64,000 bases of DNA from positions 23,958,501-24,022,500 of the forward strand of contig CM073595.1 in the NCBI GenBank assembly GCA_037074705.1, written 5' to 3'. This DNA comes from Zhengitettix transpicula. Taxonomy: Eukaryota; Arthropoda; Insecta; Orthoptera; Tetrigidae. The notes under the pieces are model-generated. The model had not been told where the DNA came from and did no database searches. It saw only the letters and a list, made by a program, of their open reading frames with translations. Made by a program: the position numbers and the translations under genes. Below are positions 1 through 10,900 of this stretch, in pieces. Numbering within the stretch: the stretch's first letter is position 1; each line of letters opens with the position of its first letter.

Positions 1-205
1 GCTGGACAGTAAAGGTTTTAGAGCTTGGCAACAAATCTGCATCCACTGCAGTGCCATATTTCTTATAAAGGCACAAACGTACGCTGCCCAAAATTAAAAT
101 AATTGCTAGAAAGACTGATGTAGATACTGTGTCTACAAAACAGTCTGAAGTACCTGGGCTTAGCCAGATTTCACTAATAGTAATGTTTGGAGGGCAGTAT
201 AACAT
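1..205 (-). CDS. ABCB6: Probable ABCB6-like half ABC transporter, N-terminal exon (partial)
   Basis: The minus strand from an ATG at 205-203 reads open to the window edge (68 codons plus one base). The start reads MLYCPPNITISEIW, followed by a Cys-Phe-x-x-Thr segment and a hydrophobic stretch (about residues 30-45, VFLAIILILGSV), then a basic LYKKYG. This resembles the N-terminus of ABCB6-type half transporters, where a short luminal YC...W...CF..T segment precedes the first membrane helix. ABCB6 proteins are ATP-driven porphyrin or metal-conjugate transporters of mitochondrial, Golgi or endolysosomal membranes. A splice acceptor (TTTTCAG on the minus strand) lies at about 218-220, so the exon begins at 217 with 12 untranslated bases before the ATG. 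The ABC domains lie outside the window, so the name rests on the N-terminus only. Another multi-pass membrane protein is possible. Confidence 0.5.
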   Translation of the reverse strand, partial: MLYCPPNITISEIWLSPGTSDCFVDTVSTSVFLAIILILGSVRLCLYKKYGTAVDADLLPSSKTFTVQ

Positions 206-2284
206 TTTGCAATATATCTGAAAACAATTTTCTTAAATTATTAAAAACAACACCTAGTACACAATAACAAACAAAATATAGCACTGCTAACAACTGATTT
301 TTTTCAAAATGTAATTATTTAGAGCACGTCGTCCGTTCTGAGTTTCTTTGTTAATTAATCCGATTACGTCTATACTGACTTGTAAATTATCGCTAAGTCA
401 TTTGTAAGATCCACGTGATCTTTATTTAATCTTGAAGCTAATGACGTGGCATAAAGCCATATGAAATAAAATTCAAAATGTAATTTTCTCTCAAAATTCA
501 GAACAAAGTATAATACAGCTATAAAACATCTACTTACAAAGCAAATTTTGCTAATTCATGTACATATTAACATAAATAAACTTAATAATGACTTGATAAA
601 TAAATAAGCTCTAACAAAGTTGCTAACTCATGTCTGAATTAAAAAACAACTGTTACAGACTAGCAGTCTGGTTTTGGTCTATATTTTTACATAGCCGGCG
701 TATTGGTCTTCATTCTTAATAATTGTATCGCCGTGTTTTGTTTGCATCAAAGATATGTCAGGATCAGCTGTTTTTCACGATTGTCATTCGAAGATATTGT
801 ATATTAACGCCTTTATTATATTTATTCTGGTCCAAAGTACTTCCATGACCCCACGATTCAAGTTTTAGTTGACTGATTGAAGTTGAATATGACAAAATAA
901 ATGTTAAATAAAACGAAAGCAGTCTATGCACTCAGAATCATTTAAAATAATTCTGATTTTAAAATGACAAAATTAGTATTTCAGCTATATTTTTATTCAA
1001 TAATGTCTTATGGTATTACTTTATGAGACAATTATAAAGGAAACAACAATACTTTTTACTTCAAAAACACGTCATCGGTATAACAATAAAGGTTGAATAA
1101 TGACGATAATAACGCATACTTATTCTCTTAATTTAGATATTCGATTTAGTTCCAACTCTGAAGTGCATTGTAAGAAACAAATCAATTAACATAGAAATTA
1201 TAAGTCTTTTTCAATTGCACAAAAACAATAAGGAATTAAGAAATAAATTCAAATGCGAAGGTCTCATAGTTTTGATTAGCAACAATGTAGAGGAACTTGT
1301 GGATCATTAGAAATAACATTTTTGTTCACACTTTTCATGAATTATTAGTTTTTGAAACGGTTTTTTTATCGTTTTAGCAATTATATAAACATAATTTTTT
1401 GTATAATTAAAACATGTAATATGACCATATGTGTTACACATTTAACTTTCTTACTAAGAAATTGACTATAAGTTAAGAACCATGTATCACTTGATATTTT
1501 CCACTTTCTTGAAGCTTTGCTTCACCTATGACATATCGGAAAACGACCAGTCAAATATAATCTTTAAGAATGTCTCATAAGAAATTGATAGACTCCCTTT
1601 GAAATTTCAGGATCTCATAACGCTGTGATGCGACCAAATGTTTTTCAGATTTTTTGCAACGCAACCCTTAACTTTTTACTTGCATCTTAATTTTTGTATC
1701 TATCCATTTAGTGGTTCCATAATCAAACATATTTATGAAATATTTACATATGAATTTTAAGTCATTATCATTTGCACAAAAAGGACTGGTGTATGCAGGA
1801 GTAAAGTAAAATAAAATTCTGGCCAACATTAAGGAATACTTAAAGTATAATTCAAAATGTGAACTTACAAATCTTTGATTAACCATTCCTTCTACTCTGT
1901 GCATGAACTTATGGATAATAAAAACTATAATAATGCTATATTGTAAACAGCATGAACAATTAGTTACAGAATAGCTGCATATAGTAGGCATAGAATATTA
2001 TTTACTGTAAACAACAAATGTGTAGTTGTAGTGTAATTATAAGTGTTATTCCGTAAGTAGAACGATTTAAATGATTTACTCATTCACTTTAAATAAAAAA
2101 AACAATCATAAATATGTACCCTGCTCCACTTGACGCTTTCCATATACATAAACTCTCGGAAATTGATGTATAATAATACTTTTCGTACTTAATATGAAAA
2201 AAAACATTATAGGTGTTTGACGGCGGACGTACAATTAACTGAAACGTCATCTGTTAGTGAAAGAGATTACAGTGGGCAACTCAC

Positions 2285-2306
2285 CTGGTAAATTCTCGCT
2301 AGCCAT
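2285..2306 (-). other. Candidate upstream leader exon with ATG and strong donor
   Basis: On the minus strand, ATG at 2306-2304 starts seven codons (MASENLP) that end at 2285 in CAG followed by a strong donor GTGAGT. Splicing to the acceptor before 217 would put this ATG in a frame that stops soon after the junction, overlapping the main ABCB6-like ATG. It would then be an overlapping upstream ORF in a leader exon. It may instead belong to another isoform or to an exon outside the window. The surrounding 2220-2790 is visibly richer in CpG than its flanks, as expected for a promoter or first-exon region. The 5' end of this exon is unknown. Confidence 0.35.
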
Positions 2307-2789
2307 GGAAACCACCGGGCTATGAACAGCGTTCAATCATTTCCAATTTATGTGGAATACCAGTGTCGAAAGGTGATTGAGTGAGAACGAAGGCGACACC
2401 TGCGTTCGCATATATACAGAGAAAACCCACTGATATGGATTTCTGCGAGGAAAGACGCGCAGTTGCAGAAAACTGCAAGTCTTCGATGACCAACAAAATT
2501 AGATCCTGTTAATAGCGAATAAATAATTATACTGTACATTCCTTAATATACCGCCCACGTGGAAAAAATCCAGTTTCTACACCCGATGGACGTGTCGTGC
2601 TGGTAAACGATAGAAGCATAACCCGTAGGGCGGAGATCCGTATCGTAACTACGAAACATGAAAAACGAATCTTCACTCCATTGCGGTTGACAGTGGCCTT
2701 CTGTAGATCAGCCGCTGTTAATGCATATTGACGTCGTCTTCTTGCGCGTCCCAAATCTCAAAATGCACGGGACTGTCCTCTTCAATTTA

Positions 2790-4030
2790 GCAAAAATGTT
2801 TGTACGTCTAAACATGATCATGGAATGCCGTACCATCATCAGTTTCTGATTTGATAACGAAACAATGGGTTTTGATTTCCATCTTTCCTTCCTTCAACGG
2901 ATTTGTCCTAAATGTCTTAATGGTTATGATAAATATTGTTTTCTTAAGTATAATGTGAGTGGAAATACTGAAATATGTATTGAGTGGACTTTGATTTGTG
3001 CAACTAGATCTTAGGACCAACCTAAAGTTCTGAATTTGAAATAGTGATATATCAACTTAATTGGGAATTTTCTTACTTTCCTTTTCTTGGACTAAGTTGT
3101 GATAATAGAATGGGTCTGATAGTCTGAAGACATCAGGAGGTGGATAGCATTGTTCACCATAGGATTATTGGTGGTTCAAAATAAAATAGTGCCCCTGTAT
3201 TATGCATAACTGCAGTTTCATCACAGTTTTGTTAAAAAATTATGATAGTATTTTTTGATACCACAAATTGAAATGGGGACTGTGTATAGTGAATATATAA
3301 AAAAATAACTTGAATGGGCTTTACAGATAGATACCTGTAAATGAACTGAGCTGTCATCTTGATCTCTCCATAGTTTTGATTTGCATGAAATGAAGTTAAA
3401 TGAATTTCATTACCTGAAATTGTGTAATTTCTGGGGGGAAAATGTTTTGAACCAAAAAATGGAACTCCAGTGAACCTTTGGGAAACATATGTTCATAAAC
3501 AAAGAGAAGAGGGAAGAATAATTCCATGTGTGACCTTCAACATCTTATAGAGGAACACCATAAAAGACTAGAAAGGGAAAGTTAAAATACAAAATGCTTA
3601 ATTTACATAATATATTCCTGACAATGATAGTTAGACACTGATATAAATTACAATATGTGGTTCAATGACAGTAAAAATGATAAGTTATTAGAATGTGGGA
3701 TGCTTGCTTGTTCTACCCTTCATCACACATATTTCCAGCATCTTCTAAATAACTGTTTGTTTTTTTATCTTTGTGGCAAATTGACCTATATCATTTGTGT
3801 TCAACTGTTATTACTTTAAAGATTTGGCTCATACATCTCCATTTAAGTTACTTTCTTAAGTTACTTGATCTTTACTCCAAGGATTTTGGAATTGAGCTGA
3901 CAATGAGCTACCAATGTCTTATCATCAAGCTATGTTTTTGCCATGTTCAATATGACATAAAATTCATTAACTGATAGCTGAATGTATGCACATTGAGAAA
4001 AATCAGTTACTAATCCAGAAAAGAGACTAC
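2790..4030. other. Non-coding stretch, nothing recognised
   Basis: A+T-rich sequence between the presumed ABCB6-like promoter and the ABCE1 retrocopy. Only short open frames without recognisable protein character were seen on either strand. Confidence 0.5.
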
Positions 4031-4034
4031 TCAC

Positions 4035-5345
4035 AGATGCTCTAACAACACTTTTAAACTTCACAGGATCCCCATCCCAAGACCAAATGAAGTTCTAGGA
4101 CTGGTTGGCACAAATGGGATAGAGAAATCGACTGCAGTAAAAATATTGGCCAGCAAAATGAAACCTCATTCAGAGGTTCTAAGCTACAGAACTATTTTTC
4201 CAAAAACCTGCAAGATGACTGAAAAGTGTTAATAAAGCATCAGTGTGTGTGGACCGGATCTCTGAAGCTGTTAAAGGGAGTGTTTGTTAGATTCTGAACA
4301 AGAAAGACAACAGCGGTATACAGGATAAAATATGTAGCCTTCTTGACTCGAACCATAGTTGTTCACAATTGGTAGGCGAGCCATCCAGTGGTGAACTGCA
4401 ACATTTTTCATGTAGTATGGTGTGCATACAGAAAGGTGACATCTTCATGTTTGATGTACCATCAAGCTATCTTGATGTAAATCAACAACTCAATGCTGCT
4501 GTGACAATATGTGCACTTATAGGACCAGATAAATTTGTTATTGTTGTGGAGCATGATTTATCCATACTAGATTTTTTGTCTGTTTTCATTTGTTGTCTGT
4601 ACGGAGTGCCTGGTGCTTATAGAGTTGTCACTTTGCCCTTTTATGTAAGAGAAGGTATATTGTTTTTAGGTGGTTTTGATCCCACAGAAAATTTTCACTT
4701 TCAGAATGAATCCTTAACATTAAAAGAACCTGAAATGCTACAGAAAAAACAGTTAACCACTTTGTATATCCCATATATTAGAAATCTTAGTTCCCCTTGA
4801 AGAGAATGGTACTCGAAAAACCACTTTTATTAGAATGTTGACTGAGGCTCATGATTCTGAAACAGTACCTACTTTGTGAGTTAACTATAAACCACAAAAA
4901 ATCAATCCTAAATTATTATTGGCTAGTTGATCAGGAGCTTGTTAAACTTTCTGAAGGGAAGTTACAATGTGTTACCTTGACACTCTATCTGTTGAAGTCT
5001 GCAGAAGTCTCATTGATGGACCATAAGCATATTTAGATTCTAAACAATGAATTGTTGCAGAAAAGGATATTAAAAGATTTATCATTCATGATAAAAAAAC
5101 AGGCTTCATACTAGAGCATAATTTCTTCTTCCCTATAGATTTGGCTGATGTCATTGTGTTTGAAGGTTTCCCATCTGAAAAGTCTGTTGCAGATTCTCCA
5201 AAATCTCTTCTTGCTGGGGTGAATCAGTTTCTTGAGTAATTGGGCATAACTTTTATATGAGATCCAAGTAAATTTAGACCTTATGTTAATAAATTGAGTT
5301 CTGTTAAAGATGCAGAACAGAACCAAACTAGGCAGTACTTTTTTT
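4035..5345 (+). pseudogene. ABCE1: ABCE1 (RNase L inhibitor) processed pseudogene
   Basis: Broken plus-strand frames match successive parts of ABCE1, the ribosome-recycling ABC ATPase, without introns. [11 protein letters not shown] and a Walker A region, [11 protein letters not shown], lie at about 4053-4140. An ABC signature region (PSSGELQHFSC) lies at about 4380. FMFDVPSSYLDV (Walker B, with the catalytic Glu replaced by Val) is followed by VVEHDLS, FICCLYGVPGAY and PTENFHFQNESL up to about 4720. C-terminal fragments include IVFEGFPSEKS and LLAGVNQFLE (about 5150-5240) and NKLSSVKDAEQ up to about 5320. There are multiple stops and frameshifts, and Walker A reads NGIEKST instead of NGIGKST. 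The 5' part with the FeS-cluster domain is absent. The absence of introns and the 5' truncation fit a LINE-mobilised retrocopy. It cannot encode a working protein. Confidence 0.9.
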
Positions 5346-6159
5346 TATGGAGGACTAGTGATAAAATATATTACTAATCATCTGATCTCATACTTCTCTT
5401 CCAAATTTTAAGAACTGTCCACAGTAAATTCAATTCTATTTCAAAACTAAATAAGGTTGAGTTTCGAAATTAGTTTCCTTCAATTATTTAATTTTTATTT
5501 CATTTTCAATGAGAAAAAAATAAAAAATATGAGCTTCTGAATCTACATACGTCTTTCCAACAAAAGATTTCTGAATTTATTACCAAAATTCAATTTATGT
5601 TGTATTAGAACTGCGTCCAGAACAGCTATGTGAAAATAATTTGAAGACTGAAAATGCCAAAGACATAATCAATCTCTTACCAGTCTGGATCTTTATAAAT
5701 TTTTGAAATTAGAGTAATCAAGTTACAGAAAATTGAAGATCTGATTCTAAAATTACATAGTATAATATAAAAATATTGACTTCTTTACTATGTCACAAAA
5801 ATCTTAATTAAAGAAACTAACTAAAGAGTAATAAGGCATAATTTATATAATTATTTACCATACAAAGCTTTCATCAATGGACACAAACTTATCCAATCCA
5901 ATTATTTATTCTGTCCCACTCCCTATGATTTTTAAAAAATGTAACTGGAATAGCATTTTATTCTGAAATGTATTAAAATGGTTTCAATAGTAATAAAAAA
6001 AATATTCTGATTGATTTTTAATTGTAATACAAATGACAACTTACCTGAAAAGCATAAGTTCAAACTTAAAGGTATAGTATTTACAGATTCTGGTTCAAAG
6101 GTTAACTCCTTGTTTTGAGTAAGAGAATTAGACACTTCTTCCTTGTTTGTCTCATCTCT
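5346..6159. other. Non-coding stretch, nothing recognised
   Basis: Very A+T-rich sequence between the ABCE1 retrocopy and the LINE fragment. No supported gene or repeat structure was seen. Confidence 0.5.
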
Positions 6160-6740
6160 GTTATTCTGATGAATTGGTGCGTAGTCAAGTGTGACTCTCT
6201 GAATCCAAACTGATGAAATGGTATAACTTCATGTTCGTGTATGTATTCTTGCAGTCTAGTGAGGATTACCTTCTCTAGTAGCTTGGCTAAAGTGGACAGT
6301 AGGCTTATGGGTCTGTAGCTATCAGGGTCATGTTTGTACTTGCTAGATTTGTAGATTGGTAAGACGTTTGCTGTTCTCCATGCCAGAGGAAAGTATCCAA
6401 GTCTTGTACAACCATTACAAATTGAAGTTAAATAGGCTACAGCTTTCTTTGATAAGATTTCAATATTTTGTTAGTTACCACGTCTGGTCCAGGGGTCTTC
6501 CGTTTAGGCAGTCGCTGTATATATAGCTGGATTTATTGAGTAGACACGGGGATTATTTCCATGGCTTCCCACATGTGAAATTCAGCTAGGGTGGTTTCTA
6601 TTTCGGTAGCAGTACAGGTTAGTCTTTGTCTGCATTTGTTGTAAACACGTTTTCCAGGTGCGTGGCCAATATTTTGGTTTTTTCTTCTCCTGAAGAATAT
6701 ATCGTGTTGTTGACCGTTAGTCTGAAATATAGTTGCTCGT
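6160..6740 (-). mobile_element. Non-LTR retrotransposon (LINE) reverse-transcriptase fragment
   Basis: Minus-strand translation gives the hallmark LINE RT segments in order: KRKTPGPDVV (about 6500-6480), then LGYFPLAWRTANVLPIYK, then SYRPISLLSTLAKLLEKV (about 6330-6270), then HQFGFRESHLTT (about 6200-6170). These are the conserved regions before and around RT motifs 1-3 of Jockey/RTE-like elements. Frameshifts and stops separate the pieces, and the catalytic motif region is not found. It is a dead 5'- and 3'-truncated copy. Clade assignment is tentative. Confidence 0.85.
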
Positions 6741-7998
6741 TTACAGGCCCCTTTACATATGAATGACAAAAAAACAAACCAGATCAATGCAATTTTTCCC
6801 ATTAGACAGGATACTTGAAAACCTGAAAATAATTAAATACCTGGTACACTTTGTAAAAAATAAGTGCAGAGTAGAAACTAAATATATGAAAAACAATTTG
6901 TTATATATTTTATGTCCAGCTTTGCAATTCTCATTTCTTATATAGTGAGTTTTGTGCACTCATATACATGGTCATTTTATACTGCATTATTTTTTTTTAC
7001 AACTGGTCAATGTCTACTCTTCTAAAAATTTTAGACATTTATTTGTGCAAGATTGTATCAGTAAATTTTACATAGTCTTTCAAGAACTGAGCAATGTATT
7101 ATATTGTTACTTCTACTGGAGAGCAAGTAGGTCATGTAGTCAACATATGGCATACTGTTTCTCTTGTAACATAATTACGACAAAATATAAATTCCTCTGT
7201 CGCACAGGATCAAGGTTTTGGCTTAAAAACAAACTTAAAAAGTAATAAAGATTGCAGTGTTTAAATGTATTTACTTATTCAATTTTGAAATTTTAAGGAT
7301 TTTCAATCTCAAATTTATATACTTTTAAGGACAGTTCCCATATTTCTCTGATAAAATTGTGATTTCACAATAAATACAAAAGTAATTACTTGGTCAAAAT
7401 CATGGCAATATAATTATGTCACATACAGAGATGTTTATGCCAACAATTTGATAATATTTAATTTCAACTGTTGTAGAGTACAAAAAATGTCCAAGTTATG
7501 TGATATGCACTTTTGAGGAAAATCAGGAAATAAAGGTAACACTTTCTATAAATAAATAAGCATTTAAATTTATTATAAACTTTTATTAAAAACCATATAT
7601 ACCTCTTCAAACTCAAATTTAGTAAAAAATTTGAAGGACATCAGGAGTTTGAGATCATGCGAGTACATATGTCAAATAATTCTTCAAAATTAATTTATTA
7701 AAATTACATGATTCTTATTACATCAAAAATAAAAGTTGTTACATATTTATGTCAGTAACAATAATTATATGCAAAATATGTGACAGTAAACATGAGCAAT
7801 TTGGTAATCCGAAAATTTCTGACAGAGTTGAGGCACATACAATGACTAGAATATGAATGAAATATATTTGAGACAAATATTTTTCATAACAATTCCTTTA
7901 ACCAAAGCTTATCAATAGCCTGGAAACTACTGATAGCTGGATTCCAACTTGCAAAATATTATTACCTGGTAATAATTTCACCATTTACACATAATCGG
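6741..7998. other. Intergenic DNA and STK40 3' untranslated region
   Basis: A+T-rich sequence downstream of the STK40 stop on the minus strand. A minus-strand AATAAA (plus-strand TTTATT near 7693) could be the polyadenylation signal about 300 bases past the stop, but several other A/T hexamers exist. No other gene was seen. Confidence 0.35.
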
Positions 7999-10900
7999 TC
8001 AAGGACTTTCCCCAGCTGAAACGTCGACGGCGTTATCGTCAGCAGCATTTGCTTCAACGTCGCCGAGGACGTCAGTATCGCCACTTTCGACGACGACGGG
8101 ATTTAAGCTGCTGATCGCGTTACCGTTAACTATGGTGTTCCTTTGCCTGTACGATTCCCAATTGGATCGTATCATCAGATTTAAGTTAGTCACAAAGTTT
8201 CTTCGAGAAACTGCGCGTGCCAGAGCTTGATCTCGCGTTATTGGCGCGGAGTTAGTTTCTTCGACAGATGTTATTCTGTTTATACGGCGGACGCTGGTCG
8301 TTCCGGGAGATCCTCTACCGAGGTGTCCGGTCGTCAATTGATGGAATAACCTGTTCACGATCTGCGGCTCGGCGGCGGCTACGATATTTCTGACGCAAGG
8401 CCGGGATAGAAATTCTATGAGAAGTTGCCTCCGCTCTTCTAGAGTTAAGTCTGTCAAATTGTTCGCGGCAACTTCGTCCAATTCAGATTCAGAAGTTACC
8501 CTGTCGTCGGTGTCTTGCTGCAGCATTTGCGGCCGGACCGGAATGGAAACCGTCGTCGCCTGTTCGACGATGGCGGCGTTCGGCTCCGTAGCGGGTACCG
8601 CATTTTCAGAAAAAGTTCGCGCGTCTGGAGACCGATTCGATAGACGCGGGTTCGTCTGTGCGGAAATGTGCTGAGCTTGACCGGCGATCGGCAACGTGGA
8701 GCGAGACTGGATTGGTAAGAACTGTTGGAACCTAGAGAGTTCGCAAGCCGTAACTTCTCGAGCGTCTTGTACTAGCCTTTGAACCGGAATTTGCCTCGGC
8801 CCCCGTTTAAGGAGAGCGGGAACTAACGTCGATTGGTGCGGAATTTCACTCTGTTCCTGTTTCAAAATAAAACGGGATAGATTAACATAAACACAAAAGT
8901 AATATATTTCATGCGTTAATACTTAAAATACGCTATATTGGGCAACGTAACACAAATAAGGAAATAAACGATTACACTTGTAACACACAAGGTTTTAGCT
9001 CTAAGGTTAACAGACATCTTTAAATTCATACTAAACTGTTGTGACACTTAAAGTTGTAAATTGACATACCCCTAATTTGAGTCTGACACGAACAACTGAT
9101 CCTTTTAAATGCTATTATTACAACATGTTGAAATATTTATATAAAGCCATAATGTTGAATTATATTAGTTTTAACTCTTATATTGTGTATCACTGTCCAA
9201 TAACAATTATTGCCCATTTTTATTGGCCTAGTATTTTATCAATTAATTGAAACATTTACTATAATTAATTACATTATATATTTGCAAAAGAGAACAAAAA
9301 TTTCATTATTAGGCGTTTTCACTGAAATAACTTCAATTCAAATACCAAACGTTACTTCAGACATTGCATTTATATAAATTAATGGTGTCTTAAGACCCTA
9401 CCCTCTTTCAAAGTGCCATAGCTTCAAAAATGTGAACAATTGTTGACTGAACCCTCTTTACTCTACAGTATATGAGTGCACTTTTAAAGTATCTTTACAG
9501 TCAGTTACTGACAGGATTGATTGGAAGCATGGTAGAAAGCAGCTCCTATCCCTGTAACACCATTTGATGGGATTGGATGCATGGTAGTAAGCAGCTCCCA
9601 TCCCTGTAACACCATTTGATGGGATTGGATGCATGGTAGTAAGCAGCTCCCTGTAACCCCCATTTGATGGGATTGTTCACATTTAAAATGTTAATATGTA
9701 CAGTCTAGAGAAAAGTATTGTGGTGTTTAAGTTACCACAATGGTAAGAGTAAGGATATCCAACCTTTCCTGCACGACATTTGAAGAAATATTACTTTGGG
9801 CCAGGCACATTATATATAACACTAACAATAGATGATCAGCATATACAATGCAAAATTTATTGTTAAGAATATTAGTAATTTCTAACATTAATTTAACAAT
9901 TTGTTATTAAGAAAGCAACATGGAAACAGTTTGATTTTGTTTTCCACACTGTATTTACCTTTGTATTATATAAATTTATAATTGGAAAATATAAAATTAT
10001 TAATTTTATTTGCTTCCATTAGAATGGTTGCAATTTTCAAAGGTGTATCCTATAGTTTTAAGCTTAGTGTGCTAATGTTGGAAAATATTTGCTTACAAAT
10101 GTACATACTTCCATTTCGAGTAATGTGAACAACACATGACTGTGCAAGAAAATTTGTCTCTCAGAAAATGGTACACATGATTTAAGAGAAAAAGATATAA
10201 AAAAGCCCAAATTTTTCCAGTGAATTTGTGCTAAATATAATTCTTAGGTTTCAACATGGTCCAATGTTTGAGATAAAATTTTGATAGATAGTTCTGCCTA
10301 AATGTTATCTCAAACATTCACCCAGGTTGAAACCTTAGAATTATATTTAGAAAATTTCTCAAGTTGAAATCACATTAGAACTCTATACATTCTATTTTTA
10401 AATTTTCTGGCAGCATATGTAATTCCACTATAAATGGAGTCACAAAAATTCATAAAATTGGATTCTTTTCTGAAAAGCCTTTAGGATATTGATAGTATTT
10501 TGCTGCCCTGTCACTTCTTGGACCACATTAATACTTCATTTGGGCCACAGAGGTAGCAGATAGAGCTTGTCAATGCTACACTAAACTGACAGGATTGAAG
10601 CTCTATTTAATTTTTAGACATGGAAAATAAAGAAAATGAGAAATTTGGATCATGCAGAAAGAGTTTTTGGTTTTCACACAGGTACTACCAGCGATTAAAC
10701 CACAACATTTCAACGACCACAAGGTCTGTCGTCATCTCATAGGCGAAGTTGAGCATCCTATTTTTTGTCTATGAAGCAGCACATAAGTGCAAACTTCAAA
10801 GTACATAAGAGAGTCCAGTGTTAACAATATTTACCATTTTGCTTCGTATCAAAAATAATATTTTACTTACTTGTGCGGTCATATTTTGTGAGAAATTATT

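Noticed and set aside
2527..2754. Minus-strand frame with a basic N-terminus (MGRARRRR)
   Set aside because: Lies in the CpG-richer presumed promoter region; no splice or homology support, although a short 5' exon cannot be excluded.
8417..8674. Plus-strand frame opposite the STK40 last exon
   Set aside because: Antisense shadow in GC-richer coding sequence.
7999..8865. Treating the 8.0-8.9 kb frame as a separate single-exon gene starting at TTG (8865)
   Set aside because: It starts at an acceptor (8856), is in phase with the preceding STK40 exon, and its first residues match the conserved STK40 tail.
9519..9674. CRISPR-like array
   Set aside because: Three contiguous tandem copies without spacers in a eukaryotic intron: a minisatellite.
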